Assembly: GCA_003225055.1 (NCBI GenBank)
Contig: QIAU01000120.1
Span: 62,001-126,000, forward strand
Length of the DNA: 64,000 bases
Source: Acidobacteriota bacterium
GTDB lineage: Bacteria; Acidobacteriota; Terriglobia; Terriglobales; Acidobacteriaceae
Direction: 5' to 3'
Positions 43,117 through 51,813 of the stretch are shown piece after piece. How positions within the stretch are numbered: position 1 is the stretch's first letter; the number at the start of each line of letters is the position of its first letter. The translations under genes and the position numbers were made by a program. Below the pieces are notes generated by a model. The model ran no database searches. It worked only from the letters and a program-made list of their open reading frames with translations, and was not told the origin of the DNA.

Positions 43117-44244
43117 ATGCTCGCTGAGTACGCTGTGCGCGCAGAAGATTCGCGCGGACGCCGTTATCCCGAGCCCAAACATCCCTACCGGAATGATTTC
43201 GAACGGGATCGGGACCGCGTAGTCCACGCCCGCGCTTTTCGCCGCCTGAAAGATAAGACCCAGGTATTTACCCGCCGCTACTCCGATCACTTCCGCAATC
43301 GCCTTACCCACACGATTGAAGTGGCGCAGATTGCTCGCACCATTGCCGGCCAGCTGGGGTTGAATATCGACCTGGTGGAAGCGCTGGCGCTGGTCCACGA
43401 CATCGGTCACCCGCCCTTTGGTCATGCCGGCGAAAAAGCGTTGGACGCCCTCATGCACGAGCATGGCTATTTTTTTGACCACAACCTGCATGCCCTGCGG
43501 ATCGTGGAGGACTTCGAGCTTCGCTACGCCGCCTTTCGAGGATTGAATCTGACGTTTGAAATACGGGAGGGAATTATCAAACATTCGCGCGACTACCTGG
43601 CAGCCAGTTTTCCCGAGTTGCGCGAGTATTACCTCGATCAGCGCCCGCCACTGGAGGCCCAGCTCATTGACCTGGCCGACGAGATCGCCTACAACACCGC
43701 CGACCTGGATGACGGTCTCGAAGCCCACCTGCTCAGCCTGGACGAAATTCGCTGGGGAGTTTCCCTGTTCAGCGGCTATTACCAGGAAGTGGAGGCGAAA
43801 TTCCCAGACGCGATTGAAAAGCTCAAGTTCAACGAAGCTCTCAAACGGATGCTTAACCGGTTAGCCGACGACCTGATAGAAAACACACGCCAAAACTTAC
43901 AGCAAGCTGGTATCCGTAGTCTCCAGGATGTTCGCTCTCATCCCAAGCGGCTGGTTGCGTTCAGCCAAGCGGTGGAATCGGAACGCCGCGAAGCGAAGAA
44001 TTTTCTGTACGCCAGCCTTTATTTCAGCCCGGCTCTCGAACCGGAAAAGCAGGATGCCGAGCGCGTCATCACCGAGCTGTTTGGATACTGGATGAAGAAA
44101 CCGGAGGCCCTGCCCAATCCTTACCAGGAAAAGGCGAGGCAGGAGCCTTTGCCACGCGTGGTGTGCGACTACATCGCCGGCATGACAGATAACTTTATTT
44201 ACGAGCAATACGACAAGTGCCTGGGTAGCAGAACCGCCTGTTAG
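43117..44244 (+). CDS. dgt: Deoxyguanosinetriphosphate triphosphohydrolase-like HD protein
   Basis: 375-aa HD-domain dNTPase of the short (type 2) class. RNDFERDRDRVVHARAFRRLKDKTQVF, then HFRNRLTHTIEVAQIARTIA, ALALVHDIGHPPFGHAGEKALD (HD motif) and LEAQLIDLADEIAYNTADLDDGLE (distal Asp) give the full His-Asp metal site. Cleaves dNTPs to deoxynucleosides and triphosphate, limiting the dNTP pool. The stop codon overlaps the end of the convergent M20 gene by 4 bp, an unusually tight convergence. Confidence 0.93.
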   Translation: MLAEYAVRAEDSRGRRYPEPKHPYRNDFERDRDRVVHARAFRRLKDKTQVFTRRYSDHFRNRLTHTIEVAQIARTIAGQLGLNIDLVEALALVHDIGHPPFGHAGEKALDALMHEHGYFFDHNLHALRIVEDFELRYAAFRGLNLTFEIREGIIKHSRDYLAASFPELREYYLDQRPPLEAQLIDLADEIAYNTADLDDGLEAHLLSLDEIRWGVSLFSGYYQEVEAKFPDAIEKLKFNEALKRMLNRLADDLIENTRQNLQQAGIRSLQDVRSHPKRLVAFSQAVESERREAKNFLYASLYFSPALEPEKQDAERVITELFGYWMKKPEALPNPYQEKARQEPLPRVVCDYIAGMTDNFIYEQYDKCLGSRTAC

Positions 44245-45776
44245 TTGTTTGCCGGGGGTCTCCGACCCCTGTTGACGAACCTATTGCTAAGCTCTCTCCT
44301 ATCTGGGTACCTCCGTGCCCCCAGGTTAGATTGTGCCGCGACTGCAGCCACCACGTCATACAGGACCCTTGGCCCGCGCCGAGCTTCTTCCACCCGAATG
44401 CGCTCGTCGTTCCCATGCTCGGTGCTGCCTTCTTCCGCCGTCGCCGTATAGGGACTAAACCCATAGCAGTTGATGCCCAGCGGCCGATACCGCTGATTCT
44501 CCGTATACCCGCTGGTAATCCGCGGTACGACCGGTGTACCCGGGAAGTATTGCTTGGTCACCTGGCGAATGGCATCGAACAATGCCGTATTCGTGGGTGA
44601 ATAGTTCGCGATGCGGAACTCCGGATTCTCCGGCCGGACCGTCACATTCGGATCATCCACAACTTTCCGGATGGTCTCGAGGAACTGTTTCGGATCCTCT
44701 CCCGGCAGCAGTCGCACGTCCAGGTTCGCCCAGGCGTCCGGAGGAATGACATTCGTCTGCCCTGAACCGCCTAGCATGGTCAAAGAAATTGTGTCCCGCA
44801 GCAGATAGTTCAGCGACGCATCGCGCTCCATGTCCTCTTGGAACTTTTTGTTGTGAAGCGCCTGCCGGATATTCCGGAATTTGCGGGCCCGGGCTGGAGG
44901 TTCGTAGGGGGCCATTTCGTGGAGAAACTCCTCCACCACCGGCAACACCTTCAGCGGAGTCCTGTAGCTGGTGATCCGGTCCAGAGCTCGAACCAGACGG
45001 TTGGGCGCCGAGTCCGCAATCGGCCGCGAGCCGTGTCCCGGGCGGCCATGCGCCACGACGTGCAGCCAGAATGGAGACTTCTCCCCTACATCCACGCCGA
45101 CATACTTAACCTTCCCGTTCTCCAGCAAGTTCTCGCCGCCTTCATTGATCAGGAACTCGGCGCGGCCCAGCAGGTCGCGGCGGTGGGCGATCATCCAATC
45201 TGTGCCCGTCCCGGCAGCCTCTTCATCGCTCACCGCCAGGAAGATGACATCTCGACCGAGCGCCACCTTCTCGCGCTTCAGCATGACCATGACCATCAGC
45301 TGCGCTAGGCCTTCATCCTTCATGTCCTGGGCGCCTCTGCCATAAATCGAGCCGTCGACGATTGCACCGCTAAAAGGCGACACTTTCCAGTGCGCCGGGT
45401 CACTAGTCACCACGTCCATGTGGTTCAGCAGAACGATTGGGCGATGCGGCTGAGCAGCGATGTGAGGAAGGCGAGCCCACAAATCGGCCCGGCCGGGAAA
45501 GTATTCGAAGACTTGGTTCTCAATCCCTTCTTGATCGAGGATCTTTTTAAAGAATGCAGCTGCGTGCATTTCATTGCCCGGGGGGTTTGTCGTATCAATG
45601 CGGAGGTACTCCTGTGTCCAATCGACCGCCAGATCGGAGTATTGCTGCAAACGTTCAGTGGGAATGGCCTCCGAAGCCCGCTTTGGCGAATCCGCCGCCC
45701 TCATTGGTAAGAAAGCGAGCGACGGAAAAACCAGAAAAACAGGAATCCGGCAGATCCAAATCCCCGGTTTGAACAT
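44241..45776 (-). CDS. Exported M20-family dipeptidase
   Basis: 511 aa from ATG 45776, where a hydrophobic signal begins (MFKPGIWICRIPVFLVFPSLAFLPMRA); the frame is open to 45842. M20 motifs: VLLNHMDVVTSDPAHW (His ligand, Asp), GRGAQDMKDEGLAQL (bridging Asp), VSDEEAAGTGTDWM (catalytic Glu), NEGGENL, and the lid/dimerisation part VVAHGRPGHGSRP. The C-terminal ligand is in EEGSTEHGNDERI. Closest in style to CPS1/carboxypeptidase-like members that release amino acids from dipeptides. The C-terminal tail (RELSNRFVNRGRRPPANN) is atypical and overlaps the dgt 3' end by 4 bp. Confidence 0.88.
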   Translation of the reverse strand: MFKPGIWICRIPVFLVFPSLAFLPMRAADSPKRASEAIPTERLQQYSDLAVDWTQEYLRIDTTNPPGNEMHAAAFFKKILDQEGIENQVFEYFPGRADLWARLPHIAAQPHRPIVLLNHMDVVTSDPAHWKVSPFSGAIVDGSIYGRGAQDMKDEGLAQLMVMVMLKREKVALGRDVIFLAVSDEEAAGTGTDWMIAHRRDLLGRAEFLINEGGENLLENGKVKYVGVDVGEKSPFWLHVVAHGRPGHGSRPIADSAPNRLVRALDRITSYRTPLKVLPVVEEFLHEMAPYEPPARARKFRNIRQALHNKKFQEDMERDASLNYLLRDTISLTMLGGSGQTNVIPPDAWANLDVRLLPGEDPKQFLETIRKVVDDPNVTVRPENPEFRIANYSPTNTALFDAIRQVTKQYFPGTPVVPRITSGYTENQRYRPLGINCYGFSPYTATAEEGSTEHGNDERIRVEEARRGPRVLYDVVAAVAAQSNLGARRYPDRRELSNRFVNRGRRPPANN

Positions 45777-45842
45777 TGCGCCTCCCGACTCAGAAGCCAA
45801 CTTGACCTCGCAGTTTTTATACCGGGTTTTCTGCCGCGACAC

Positions 45843-46575
45843 CAGCGAGGGCGCGAACCGGGGGCTACCTGGTCAGGCGGAGATGCTGCCTCAGGCTGCG
45901 AGTGGAATAGTCCCATCAGTCTTTCACTGATTTTGTGCCGCTTTGCTCCCCTGCGCGCTGCCCCATCCCTGAAGAGGGCAGGGCTAGTCGCAACCAACGC
46001 ACGTCCAGACGTAGGTGAGAAACCCAAATGCGGCTGGCTAAGGTCTCAGCCCGGTCCGAGGAGATGAGCCTTTGCCTCGGCGAAGGTCAAACGCTGTTCC
46101 TTGTTGAGGACCTAGCGGCAGGAGATCAGACCTGCTCTCTTTTTTCGGAGTGGCACGCACCTCGGTCCTCCGACGGGCCCTTTCTATCTCTATCTAAATC
46201 ACGTTAAGCCTTGCAACACCGGCTTTCATTGCTCCCGTCGCGCTGCTAGGTGCCCCCCTCGCATAAGGCAAAACCGTCGGGCAGCCGGAGGGTATTTCAC
46301 TCGGAACGGTGTGAGGCGGACAGGGGAAGCAGGCGGGTGTGGTTTCTTGGGGCGGAGGAGAGCAGCAAATCGCTTCGTGCTGGATGACTTCGATAAAAGG
46401 CATGGGAAGCCGCTGCATCCGACCCCACATACATTACCCAAAGGCACGCTAGGTGACCCCGCAGTTTTTATATCGGCTGCGGGCAAATTTACCCTCAAAG
46501 GACATGTCCTTTCGCTTGCCGCCCGCCCTCGCCCTGGAATATGCTTATAAAAGAAGGGGTTAGTAGCTGCTCGTG
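45843..46575. other. Gene-free interval between the M20 gene and ompA leader
   Basis: No convincing frame on either strand. A hairpin gcagg-agatcaga-cctgc followed by tctctttttt (about 46113-46140) looks like a terminator on +, with ccgagg...cctcgg paired upstream (about 46057-46081), so a short transcript is possible. The rest is unremarkable, possibly decayed sequence. Confidence 0.3.
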
Positions 46576-46586
46576 TACCAGCAGTT

Positions 46587-46603
46587 TGGCACGAGAACTG
46601 TTC
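46587..46603 (+). promoter_or_regulatory. Weak sigma-54-like promoter upstream of ompA-family gene
   Basis: tggcacg-agaa-ctgttc: the -24 half matches TGGCACG perfectly, but the -12 half lacks the GC of TTGC. It is about 200 bp before the start codon. Low confidence. Confidence 0.25.
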
Positions 46604-46761
46604 TAGAGTTGGCAGGCGCCGTCTCCGGACTGCGCCGATGGTTCCAAGTTTCGGGCATGCGTCGCGTCAGCGCATGCCGGCCAAGCCGACAGGCTGCAGC
46701 CATTCCAGCGTTACGACGCAATCAAATCAGAACGTTACACGCACGTCAGGCGTGCTGGAGT

Positions 46762-46790
46762 GGAGCCCAATGCTCCCTCCTCTTTGGAGG
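46762..46790 (+). promoter_or_regulatory. Two adjacent hairpins sequestering the ribosome-binding site
   Basis: ggagc-ccaat-gctcc (46762-46776) is directly followed by cctcc-tcttt-ggagg (46776-46790). The 3' arm of the second is the Shine-Dalgarno sequence GGAGG, 9 nt before the ATG at 46800. The two stems share a base and may be mutually exclusive. Confidence 0.5.
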
Positions 46791-46799
46791 AAGTTCACC

Positions 46800-47726
46800 A
46801 TGAAGAACCGCACAATCCTTGCTCTGCTTCTGACCGGCGCACTCGCCGTTCCGGTCGTGGCTCAGCAGAACAGCGCCAACCCTCAGGATCAGTCAGGAAC
46901 GCAAGCTGCACCGGCTTCCCAGACCTCCCAACCCACTACGGGGGCCAGCGGGAAGGAACCCTTGCAGCCGCAGACTCACGAAGGCTTTTGGGGCCATCTG
47001 AACCCGTTCGCCCGCAAGAAGTATGTGCAGCGGCAGACCCAGCCCGTGCGCGATCGCGTGAACGAACTGGACGAGCTCACCGCCTCGAATAGCAAGATGA
47101 TCAAGGACGTCGACAGCCGCGCAACGCAGGGCATCCAGCTGGCGTCGTCCAAGGCGAACGAAGCCGACCAGCACGCCACCGATGCCGGCAACCGTGCCCA
47201 GCAGGCGCAGCAGACCGCGCAGCAGGCTACGACCCGCCTCACGACGGTCGAGCAGGTGGTTGGCAACATCGACCAGTACAAGGCTGCCACCCAAACCGAA
47301 ATCCGTTTCCGTCCCGGCCAGAGCGTTCTGAGCAAGAAAGCCAAAGAGGCTCTTGACGATATGGCGACCCCGCTCAGGAATCAGCGTGGCTACATCGTCG
47401 AAGTGCAGGGCTTCTCTTCCGGTAAGGGCCAGGCAGCTATCCAGAATTCGCAAAAGATGGCCGACTCGGTGGTCCGTTACCTGGTGCTGAACCATGAGAT
47501 TCCGGTGTACCGGATCTATGTTGTGGGCATGGGCAACGCCCCGTTGGCTTCGGACGACGGCAAGGCGAAGCGCATCAGCGGTGGCCGCGTGGAAGTCAGC
47601 CTCCTGAAGAACGACCTGGAGCAGCTTGCTTCTTCGTCAACCGCTGCTCCTCCGCAGAGCCAGCAGCAGCAACCACCTCAACAGGAGCAGCAACCGCCGC
47701 CGCAACAGACCGAGCAGCCTAAATAA
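46800..47726 (+). CDS. OmpA-family peptidoglycan-binding outer-membrane protein
   Basis: 308 aa from ATG 46800 with signal peptide MKNRTILALLLTGALAVPVVAQQ. A Gln/Ser/Thr-rich linker, then an Ala/Gln-rich coiled-coil stretch (about 95-160, including ANEADQHATDAGNRAQQAQQ, lipoprotein-like) precede the OmpA C-terminal domain (about 165-275). That domain has EIRFRPGQSVLSKKAKEALDDMA, YIVEVQGFSSGKGQAAIQNSQKMADSVVRYLV and GMGNAPLASDDGKAKRISGGRVEVSLL. A Pro/Gln tail ends it. It likely ties the outer membrane to peptidoglycan. Long structured leader and strong terminator indicate a stand-alone, well expressed unit. Confidence 0.88.
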   Translation: MKNRTILALLLTGALAVPVVAQQNSANPQDQSGTQAAPASQTSQPTTGASGKEPLQPQTHEGFWGHLNPFARKKYVQRQTQPVRDRVNELDELTASNSKMIKDVDSRATQGIQLASSKANEADQHATDAGNRAQQAQQTAQQATTRLTTVEQVVGNIDQYKAATQTEIRFRPGQSVLSKKAKEALDDMATPLRNQRGYIVEVQGFSSGKGQAAIQNSQKMADSVVRYLVLNHEIPVYRIYVVGMGNAPLASDDGKAKRISGGRVEVSLLKNDLEQLASSSTAAPPQSQQQQPPQQEQQPPPQQTEQPK

Positions 47727-47767
47727 GTTAGGACTGCGGGTCCGCAAGGGCCTCGGCCCTCCCCCGG

Positions 47768-47801
47768 AACCTCTTGCGCAAGCAGGAGGTTTCTATTTTT
47801 T
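47768..47801 (+). terminator. Terminator after the ompA-family gene
   Basis: aacctc (47768-47773) pairs with gaggtt (47786-47791), with inner ttgc/gcaa pairing, followed by tctatttttt. Confidence 0.75.
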
Positions 47802-47821
47802 GCGCGAAAGAAATTTAATTT

Positions 47822-47896
47822 GGGGTAGAGACGCTGCCTGCCGCGTGTCCCGGCGCTCCAGGTAGGGGCATCCGCCCTCGATTGCCCAGCCGAGCG
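47822..47896. repeat. Two dispersed palindromic repeats side by side
   Basis: ggggtagagacgctgcctgc (from 47822) is related to 10498-10528, and gccctcgattgcccagccga (47874-47893, then gcg) matches 57031-57053 in 21 of 23 bases. Both are preceded by a gtagg word in the second pair. Confidence 0.55.
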
Positions 47897-48098
47897 CCAA
47901 TTTCACTCGACTTCGTGCTGAGATCGCACCCAGCGTCCGAGCTAATCCAGAGGGGCGCAAACTCCGAAGCCAGCGCCAGAAGGCACTTACTACTCTGAAG
48001 GCTGTGCGTCTGGCGTGCCGAATTTGAAATCGCTGACTAGGCGCTGAGACCGGCCGAACCCGACGACGGTCAAGGGGCTCAGGTTCGACGTAAAGCTA

Positions 48099-48320
48099 CT
48101 AACTGTACCGTCCGATTTCGCAGTTGCCGACGATCTTCCCGTCGCTAACCCGGATTGTCCCGCGATTCCAGCCCGGGTGCTCGACGACATCAAGCGTCGC
48201 AAGCGATTCGAGTCCGGGTTGGATAGTGAAATAGCAGGCTACGCATCGGTGGCCGACGACCTCACGTCCAGGACACCCCGCGAGCGCGAAAGTTCCGACA
48301 TCTTGCTCAGTTAACGACAT
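48099..48320 (-). CDS. Small hypothetical protein (uncertain)
   Basis: 73 codons with coding-like third positions: LTEQDVGTFALAGCPGREV, VGHRCVACYFTIQPGLESLA, TLDVVEHPGWNRGTIRVSDG and KIVGNCEIGRYS. Four cysteines. In the neighbouring frame the sequence continues DGTVSSFTSNLSPLTVVGFG to about 47993, so it may be a frameshifted remnant. No family recognised. The remaining part of 47900-48441 holds nothing else I can support. Confidence 0.3.
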   Translation of the reverse strand: MSLTEQDVGTFALAGCPGREVVGHRCVACYFTIQPGLESLATLDVVEHPGWNRGTIRVSDGKIVGNCEIGRYS

Positions 48321-48441
48321 CAGGCGTCAAGGGCTCAGAACCCTTCAAAGAACGCCAATGCAAGAACACACGTAAACGTCAGGTACACGAAGCATGCATG
48401 TGGGGCCCTCCCTCCCCCTGCTATCCTTGTGCTGTCTACAC

Positions 48442-48945
48442 ATGCAGACTCTCTACTACTACTCCAACCTCGACTCGCCCATCGGCCCGCTAATAATCGG
48501 CGTCTCGGACCGCGGCCTGACCCTGCTCGAATTTGACCGCGGCAATTTCCCGCCGAAATCGAACCAGGTCCTTTGGACCGAGTCCCGGCAGGCCACGCAA
48601 GTTTATGTGCGCCAGTTGAATGAATACTTCGCGAGCCGTCGTCGGGAATTCACCTTCCCAATCGACCTTCGTGGCACGCCCTTCCAACTCCAGTGCTGGC
48701 GTGCCCTGCTGGAGATTCCTTACGGCGAAACTCGCACCTATGCCGATCTGGCGCGTGTGGTTGGTCGCCCCAAGGCGTATCGGGCTGTCGGTATGGCGAA
48801 TAATCGCAATCCGATTGCGATTGTGGTGCCTTGTCACCGCGTGATCGCGTCTGATGGAACTCTGTGCGGTTACGGCGGCGGCCTTGACGTAAAACGCAGG
48901 CTCCTCGAGCTGGAAGGCGCGCTGCTCGCCGATCGCGTCGCCTGA
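48442..48945 (+). CDS. ogt: Methylated-DNA--protein-cysteine methyltransferase
   Basis: Suicide repair protein removing O6-alkyl from guanine. 167 aa from ATG 48442, which gives MQTLYYYSNLDSPIGPLIIGVSDRGLTLLEF; the frame extends to 48394. LRGTPFQLQCWRALLEIPYGETRTYADLARVVGRPKAYRAVGMANNRNPIAIVVPCHRVIASDGTLCGYGGGLDVKRRLLELEG contains the helix-turn-helix, the acceptor cysteine in PCHRV and the conserved YGGG. The N-terminal domain lacks the Ada zinc cysteines, so it is a stand-alone Ogt/MGMT. Confidence 0.95.
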   Translation: MQTLYYYSNLDSPIGPLIIGVSDRGLTLLEFDRGNFPPKSNQVLWTESRQATQVYVRQLNEYFASRRREFTFPIDLRGTPFQLQCWRALLEIPYGETRTYADLARVVGRPKAYRAVGMANNRNPIAIVVPCHRVIASDGTLCGYGGGLDVKRRLLELEGALLADRVA

Positions 48946-49014
48946 TCGCACAGCGCGCACAGCGCAGCTCGAATTTCCTTCGCTTCGATTTTCTGATACC
49001 TTCTCTCGACTTCC

Positions 49015-50358
49015 TTGAACCGAGGAGGCATCACGGGATCCGCCCTCCGCAAAGCTGGTTTGTTCTATTTCGTGTGGGTGATGTTTTCCTACTGCACAGG
49101 GGGACCCTTCGGTCTCGAGGACATGGTCACCACCGCGGGCCCGGGAATGACGCTTCTCTACCTGCTGTTCCTGCCGCTGTTCTGGTGTATTCCGGTTTCG
49201 CTGGTCGCCGCCGAACTCACCACCGCCATGCCGGTCGAAGGCGGCTTCTATCGCTGGGTACGCGCCGCTTTTGGCGACTTCTGGGGATTCCTCGCCGGCT
49301 GGTGGAACTGGTCAGCGTCGTTTCTGCTGGGCGGCGTCTACGCCGTCCTCTTCACCGACTATCTGAAGTTCTGGTTCCCCGGAATCATCGGCTGGAAGCA
49401 CTACTTGGTGTCGGTAGGGTTGATTGCCCTGATCACCTACGTGAACGTGCGGGGCATTCAACTGGTAGGCAAGTTCGCCACTGCGCTGGAAATTTTCATC
49501 CTGCTGCCGATTCTGGGGCTAGTCATCATTGGGCTAGCCAAGTGGCACCACAATCCATTTCTGCCTGTGGTGCCGCCGCACAAGCCTGTGTTCCAGGTAT
49601 TCGGTGTAGGTCTGGCGCTGGGTTTATGGCTTTACTCCGGCTACGAGCAATTGTCCACGGTCGCAGAAGAGGTCGAAAATCCGCAGCGGAGTTACCCCTT
49701 TGCGCTGGCGATCGTTGTCCCGCTATCGATCGCCACGTACTTCCTGCCCACGCTGACGTCTCTTGCCGCCCTGGGAAACTGGCAGGATTGGCACACTGGC
49801 TTCTTCTCCAACGCCGCGCAGTTGCTCGGCGGCTCGTGGATGGGCTTGTGGATGACCATTTCGGCCATGCTCACCAACGTGGCCCTGCTGAACAGCACCG
49901 TCCTGACCTCTACGCGCATGCCCTTCGCGATGGCCGAGGACGGCTACCTTCCAGCCACCCTGATCGCGCGCCATCCGCGTTTCGGAACGCCCTGGATTGC
50001 CATTCTGGTTTCAGCGGCAATTTACGCGATGCTTGCCTTTCAGACTCTGACCAGGCTCATCACCATCTACAACTGGTTGCGGGCTGCCACTACGATTCTG
50101 ACCGTGCTGGCCGTGTGGGGATTGAGGCGCAAGAAACCAGAAATGCATCGCCCGCTTGTAGTTCCGGGGCGGCGACTCGGGCTGTACTACGTCGTCCTCG
50201 CACCCATCGCAATGAGCCTCCTCGCTCTTCTGGGAAGCGACTCATTTACCTGGCACTGGGCCCCATTCGCAATTGTGCTGGGCCCGGCGGCGTACGGCAT
50301 CGATCACGTTTTCCGCCGTCGCAGGCCTCTGGTCTCAAGCTCTACAGCATCGTCCTAA
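49015..50358 (+). CDS. APC-superfamily amino acid/polyamine permease
   Basis: 447 aa with about 12 transmembrane helices. The first helix motif FSYCTGGPFGLEDMVTTAGPGMT is the unwound substrate-binding TM1 of the APC fold; VAAELTTAMPVEGGFYRWVRAAFGDFWGFLAGWWNWSASF, YSGYEQLSTVAEEVENPQRSYP, TSTRMPFAMAEDGYLPATLIARHPRFGTPWIAI and RPLVVPG are family blocks. The TTG at 49015 is the only start in frame before TM1; gaggagg lies after it, so the start is uncertain. It converges with an FAD-dependent amine oxidase-like gene, hinting at amine or amino acid use. Confidence 0.88.
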   Translation: MNRGGITGSALRKAGLFYFVWVMFSYCTGGPFGLEDMVTTAGPGMTLLYLLFLPLFWCIPVSLVAAELTTAMPVEGGFYRWVRAAFGDFWGFLAGWWNWSASFLLGGVYAVLFTDYLKFWFPGIIGWKHYLVSVGLIALITYVNVRGIQLVGKFATALEIFILLPILGLVIIGLAKWHHNPFLPVVPPHKPVFQVFGVGLALGLWLYSGYEQLSTVAEEVENPQRSYPFALAIVVPLSIATYFLPTLTSLAALGNWQDWHTGFFSNAAQLLGGSWMGLWMTISAMLTNVALLNSTVLTSTRMPFAMAEDGYLPATLIARHPRFGTPWIAILVSAAIYAMLAFQTLTRLITIYNWLRAATTILTVLAVWGLRRKKPEMHRPLVVPGRRLGLYYVVLAPIAMSLLALLGSDSFTWHWAPFAIVLGPAAYGIDHVFRRRRPLVSSSTASS

Positions 50359-50419
50359 CCAAACTGCGAGCGTAGCGAGGAATCCGCAGTTCTACTCACC
50401 GTCGTGACGCGCCTGGGCG

Positions 50420-51718
50420 TTAACTCACCCAATCCAGAAATTTGTACCACGCCCCCGCCAGTGGCAAGAACCACGGATTGCCGTTGTACAAGCCTAGCGG
50501 CGCACCGGGGAAAGGTATCCCAGCGTAAGGGTTCTCATCTTTGCCCGTCGCAATAAATTCCGCGACTCTTTGGCCAAGATACGTAGCCATCGCCACGCCG
50601 TGACCCGCATAACCCAGCGCGAAATACATGCCTTCCATCCGCCCTGCATGCGGCATGATGTCAAAAGCAAAATCAAGCGTGCCTCCCCAGGCATACTCGA
50701 CCTTGGTCTCGCGTAACTGCGGATAAACTTCGACCACCCCCCGCCGCAGAATCTCCGCGCTCTTCCGGATCGTGTGCTCGGTCTCGGGGAAGAACGCTGC
50801 CCGCCCGCCAAACAGCATTCGCCGGTCGGGCGTAAGCCGATAGTAGTAGAGGTAATTCTTGGAATCGTAAATCATGCGATTGTGCGGACTGAGTTCCTGA
50901 GCCAACGCTTCCGGCAAGACCCCGGTCACGATGATGTAGGAGCCAATGGGTATGATCTTCTTCTGCAAGGCCGGTGTGGCCCCGCTGGTATAGCCGCTGG
51001 TAGCGACCATGACATCACGCGCCCAGACTGGCCCGCGAGACGTGCTCACCTGCCATCCCGAGCATCCGTTGCGGGAGCCGCGCTCGAGTTTCTCCACTCG
51101 GGTACCTTCGTAAATCGCCGTTCCCGCGCGCTGAGCCGCACAGGCCAGTCCCGCCACGTAGCGTGCCGGGTTCACGCCAGCGCTGGTTTCGTCTACCATG
51201 CCGCCGGAGTAGATCTCCGAGCCAATTTCGGACCGCAAGTCGCTACGCGGCACGACCCGCAGTTGATGGTTGAACTCACGCGCAATCAACTCAGCTTGTC
51301 GGGCGTAATCGTCGAAGTGCTTTTGTTTACAGGCAACCTCGAGATGCCCGCAGCGAGAGAAGTTGCAGTCGATTTTTTCTTCGCGAACAATCTGTTCGAC
51401 GCATTCTATCGACTCTAACGACGCCGCATACATCTGCTGTGCCTTTTCCCTGCCATACATGGAAATCAACTTGTTGACCCCGAGCTTCATCCCGGTCAGC
51501 ACCATGCCGCCATTGCGGGAACTTGCGCCCCAGCCGATTGTCTCCGCCTCGCAGATCGCGACCTTCGCTCCCCGCTTGGCGAGAGTCCGACCCGCGGAAA
51601 GTCCGGTGAAGCCCGCGCCAATTACCGCAACATCCACCCTCTCAGGTGGCCAAAGAGACGGATCCGTCTCCGGCATTTGTACCGTATCTAGCCAGTAATT
51701 TTTTTCTTTGGGCGTCAT
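50420..51718 (-). CDS. FAD-dependent amine/amino-acid oxidoreductase (DAO family)
   Basis: 432 aa from ATG 51718. Rossmann motif VDVAVIGAGFTGLSAGRTLAKRGAKVAICEAETIGWGASSRNGGMVLTG, substrate domain KNYLYYYRLTPDRRMLFGGRAAFFPET, and C-terminal FAD contact YFALGYAGHGVAMATYLGQRVAEFI match the gamma-glutamylputrescine oxidase (PuuB)/glycine oxidase-like DAO family. Substrate is not fixed by sequence. The frame continues 130 codons upstream without family similarity, so the internal ATG is chosen. It converges with the APC permease (61 bp between stops). Confidence 0.9.
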   Translation of the reverse strand: MTPKEKNYWLDTVQMPETDPSLWPPERVDVAVIGAGFTGLSAGRTLAKRGAKVAICEAETIGWGASSRNGGMVLTGMKLGVNKLISMYGREKAQQMYAASLESIECVEQIVREEKIDCNFSRCGHLEVACKQKHFDDYARQAELIAREFNHQLRVVPRSDLRSEIGSEIYSGGMVDETSAGVNPARYVAGLACAAQRAGTAIYEGTRVEKLERGSRNGCSGWQVSTSRGPVWARDVMVATSGYTSGATPALQKKIIPIGSYIIVTGVLPEALAQELSPHNRMIYDSKNYLYYYRLTPDRRMLFGGRAAFFPETEHTIRKSAEILRRGVVEVYPQLRETKVEYAWGGTLDFAFDIMPHAGRMEGMYFALGYAGHGVAMATYLGQRVAEFIATGKDENPYAGIPFPGAPLGLYNGNPWFLPLAGAWYKFLDWVS

Positions 51719-51813
51719 CTCTAGTGCCGCAGAAGCAGCTTTCCCCGCGCAGCATTGTAGTGCAGGCACTTGAGTGCCTTGAAGCCACTTTGTGCCCAAA
51801 TTAAACTTGATTG

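Noticed and set aside
46311-46550. Small open frames in the gap before the ompA-family gene
   Set aside because: Composition is Cys/Pro/Arg-rich without periodic codon bias, and no ribosome-binding site is present.
49074-50375. A 433-codon second-frame open reading within the APC permease
   Set aside because: Arg/His-rich shadow frame; the permease frame has the hydrophobic helices and family motifs.
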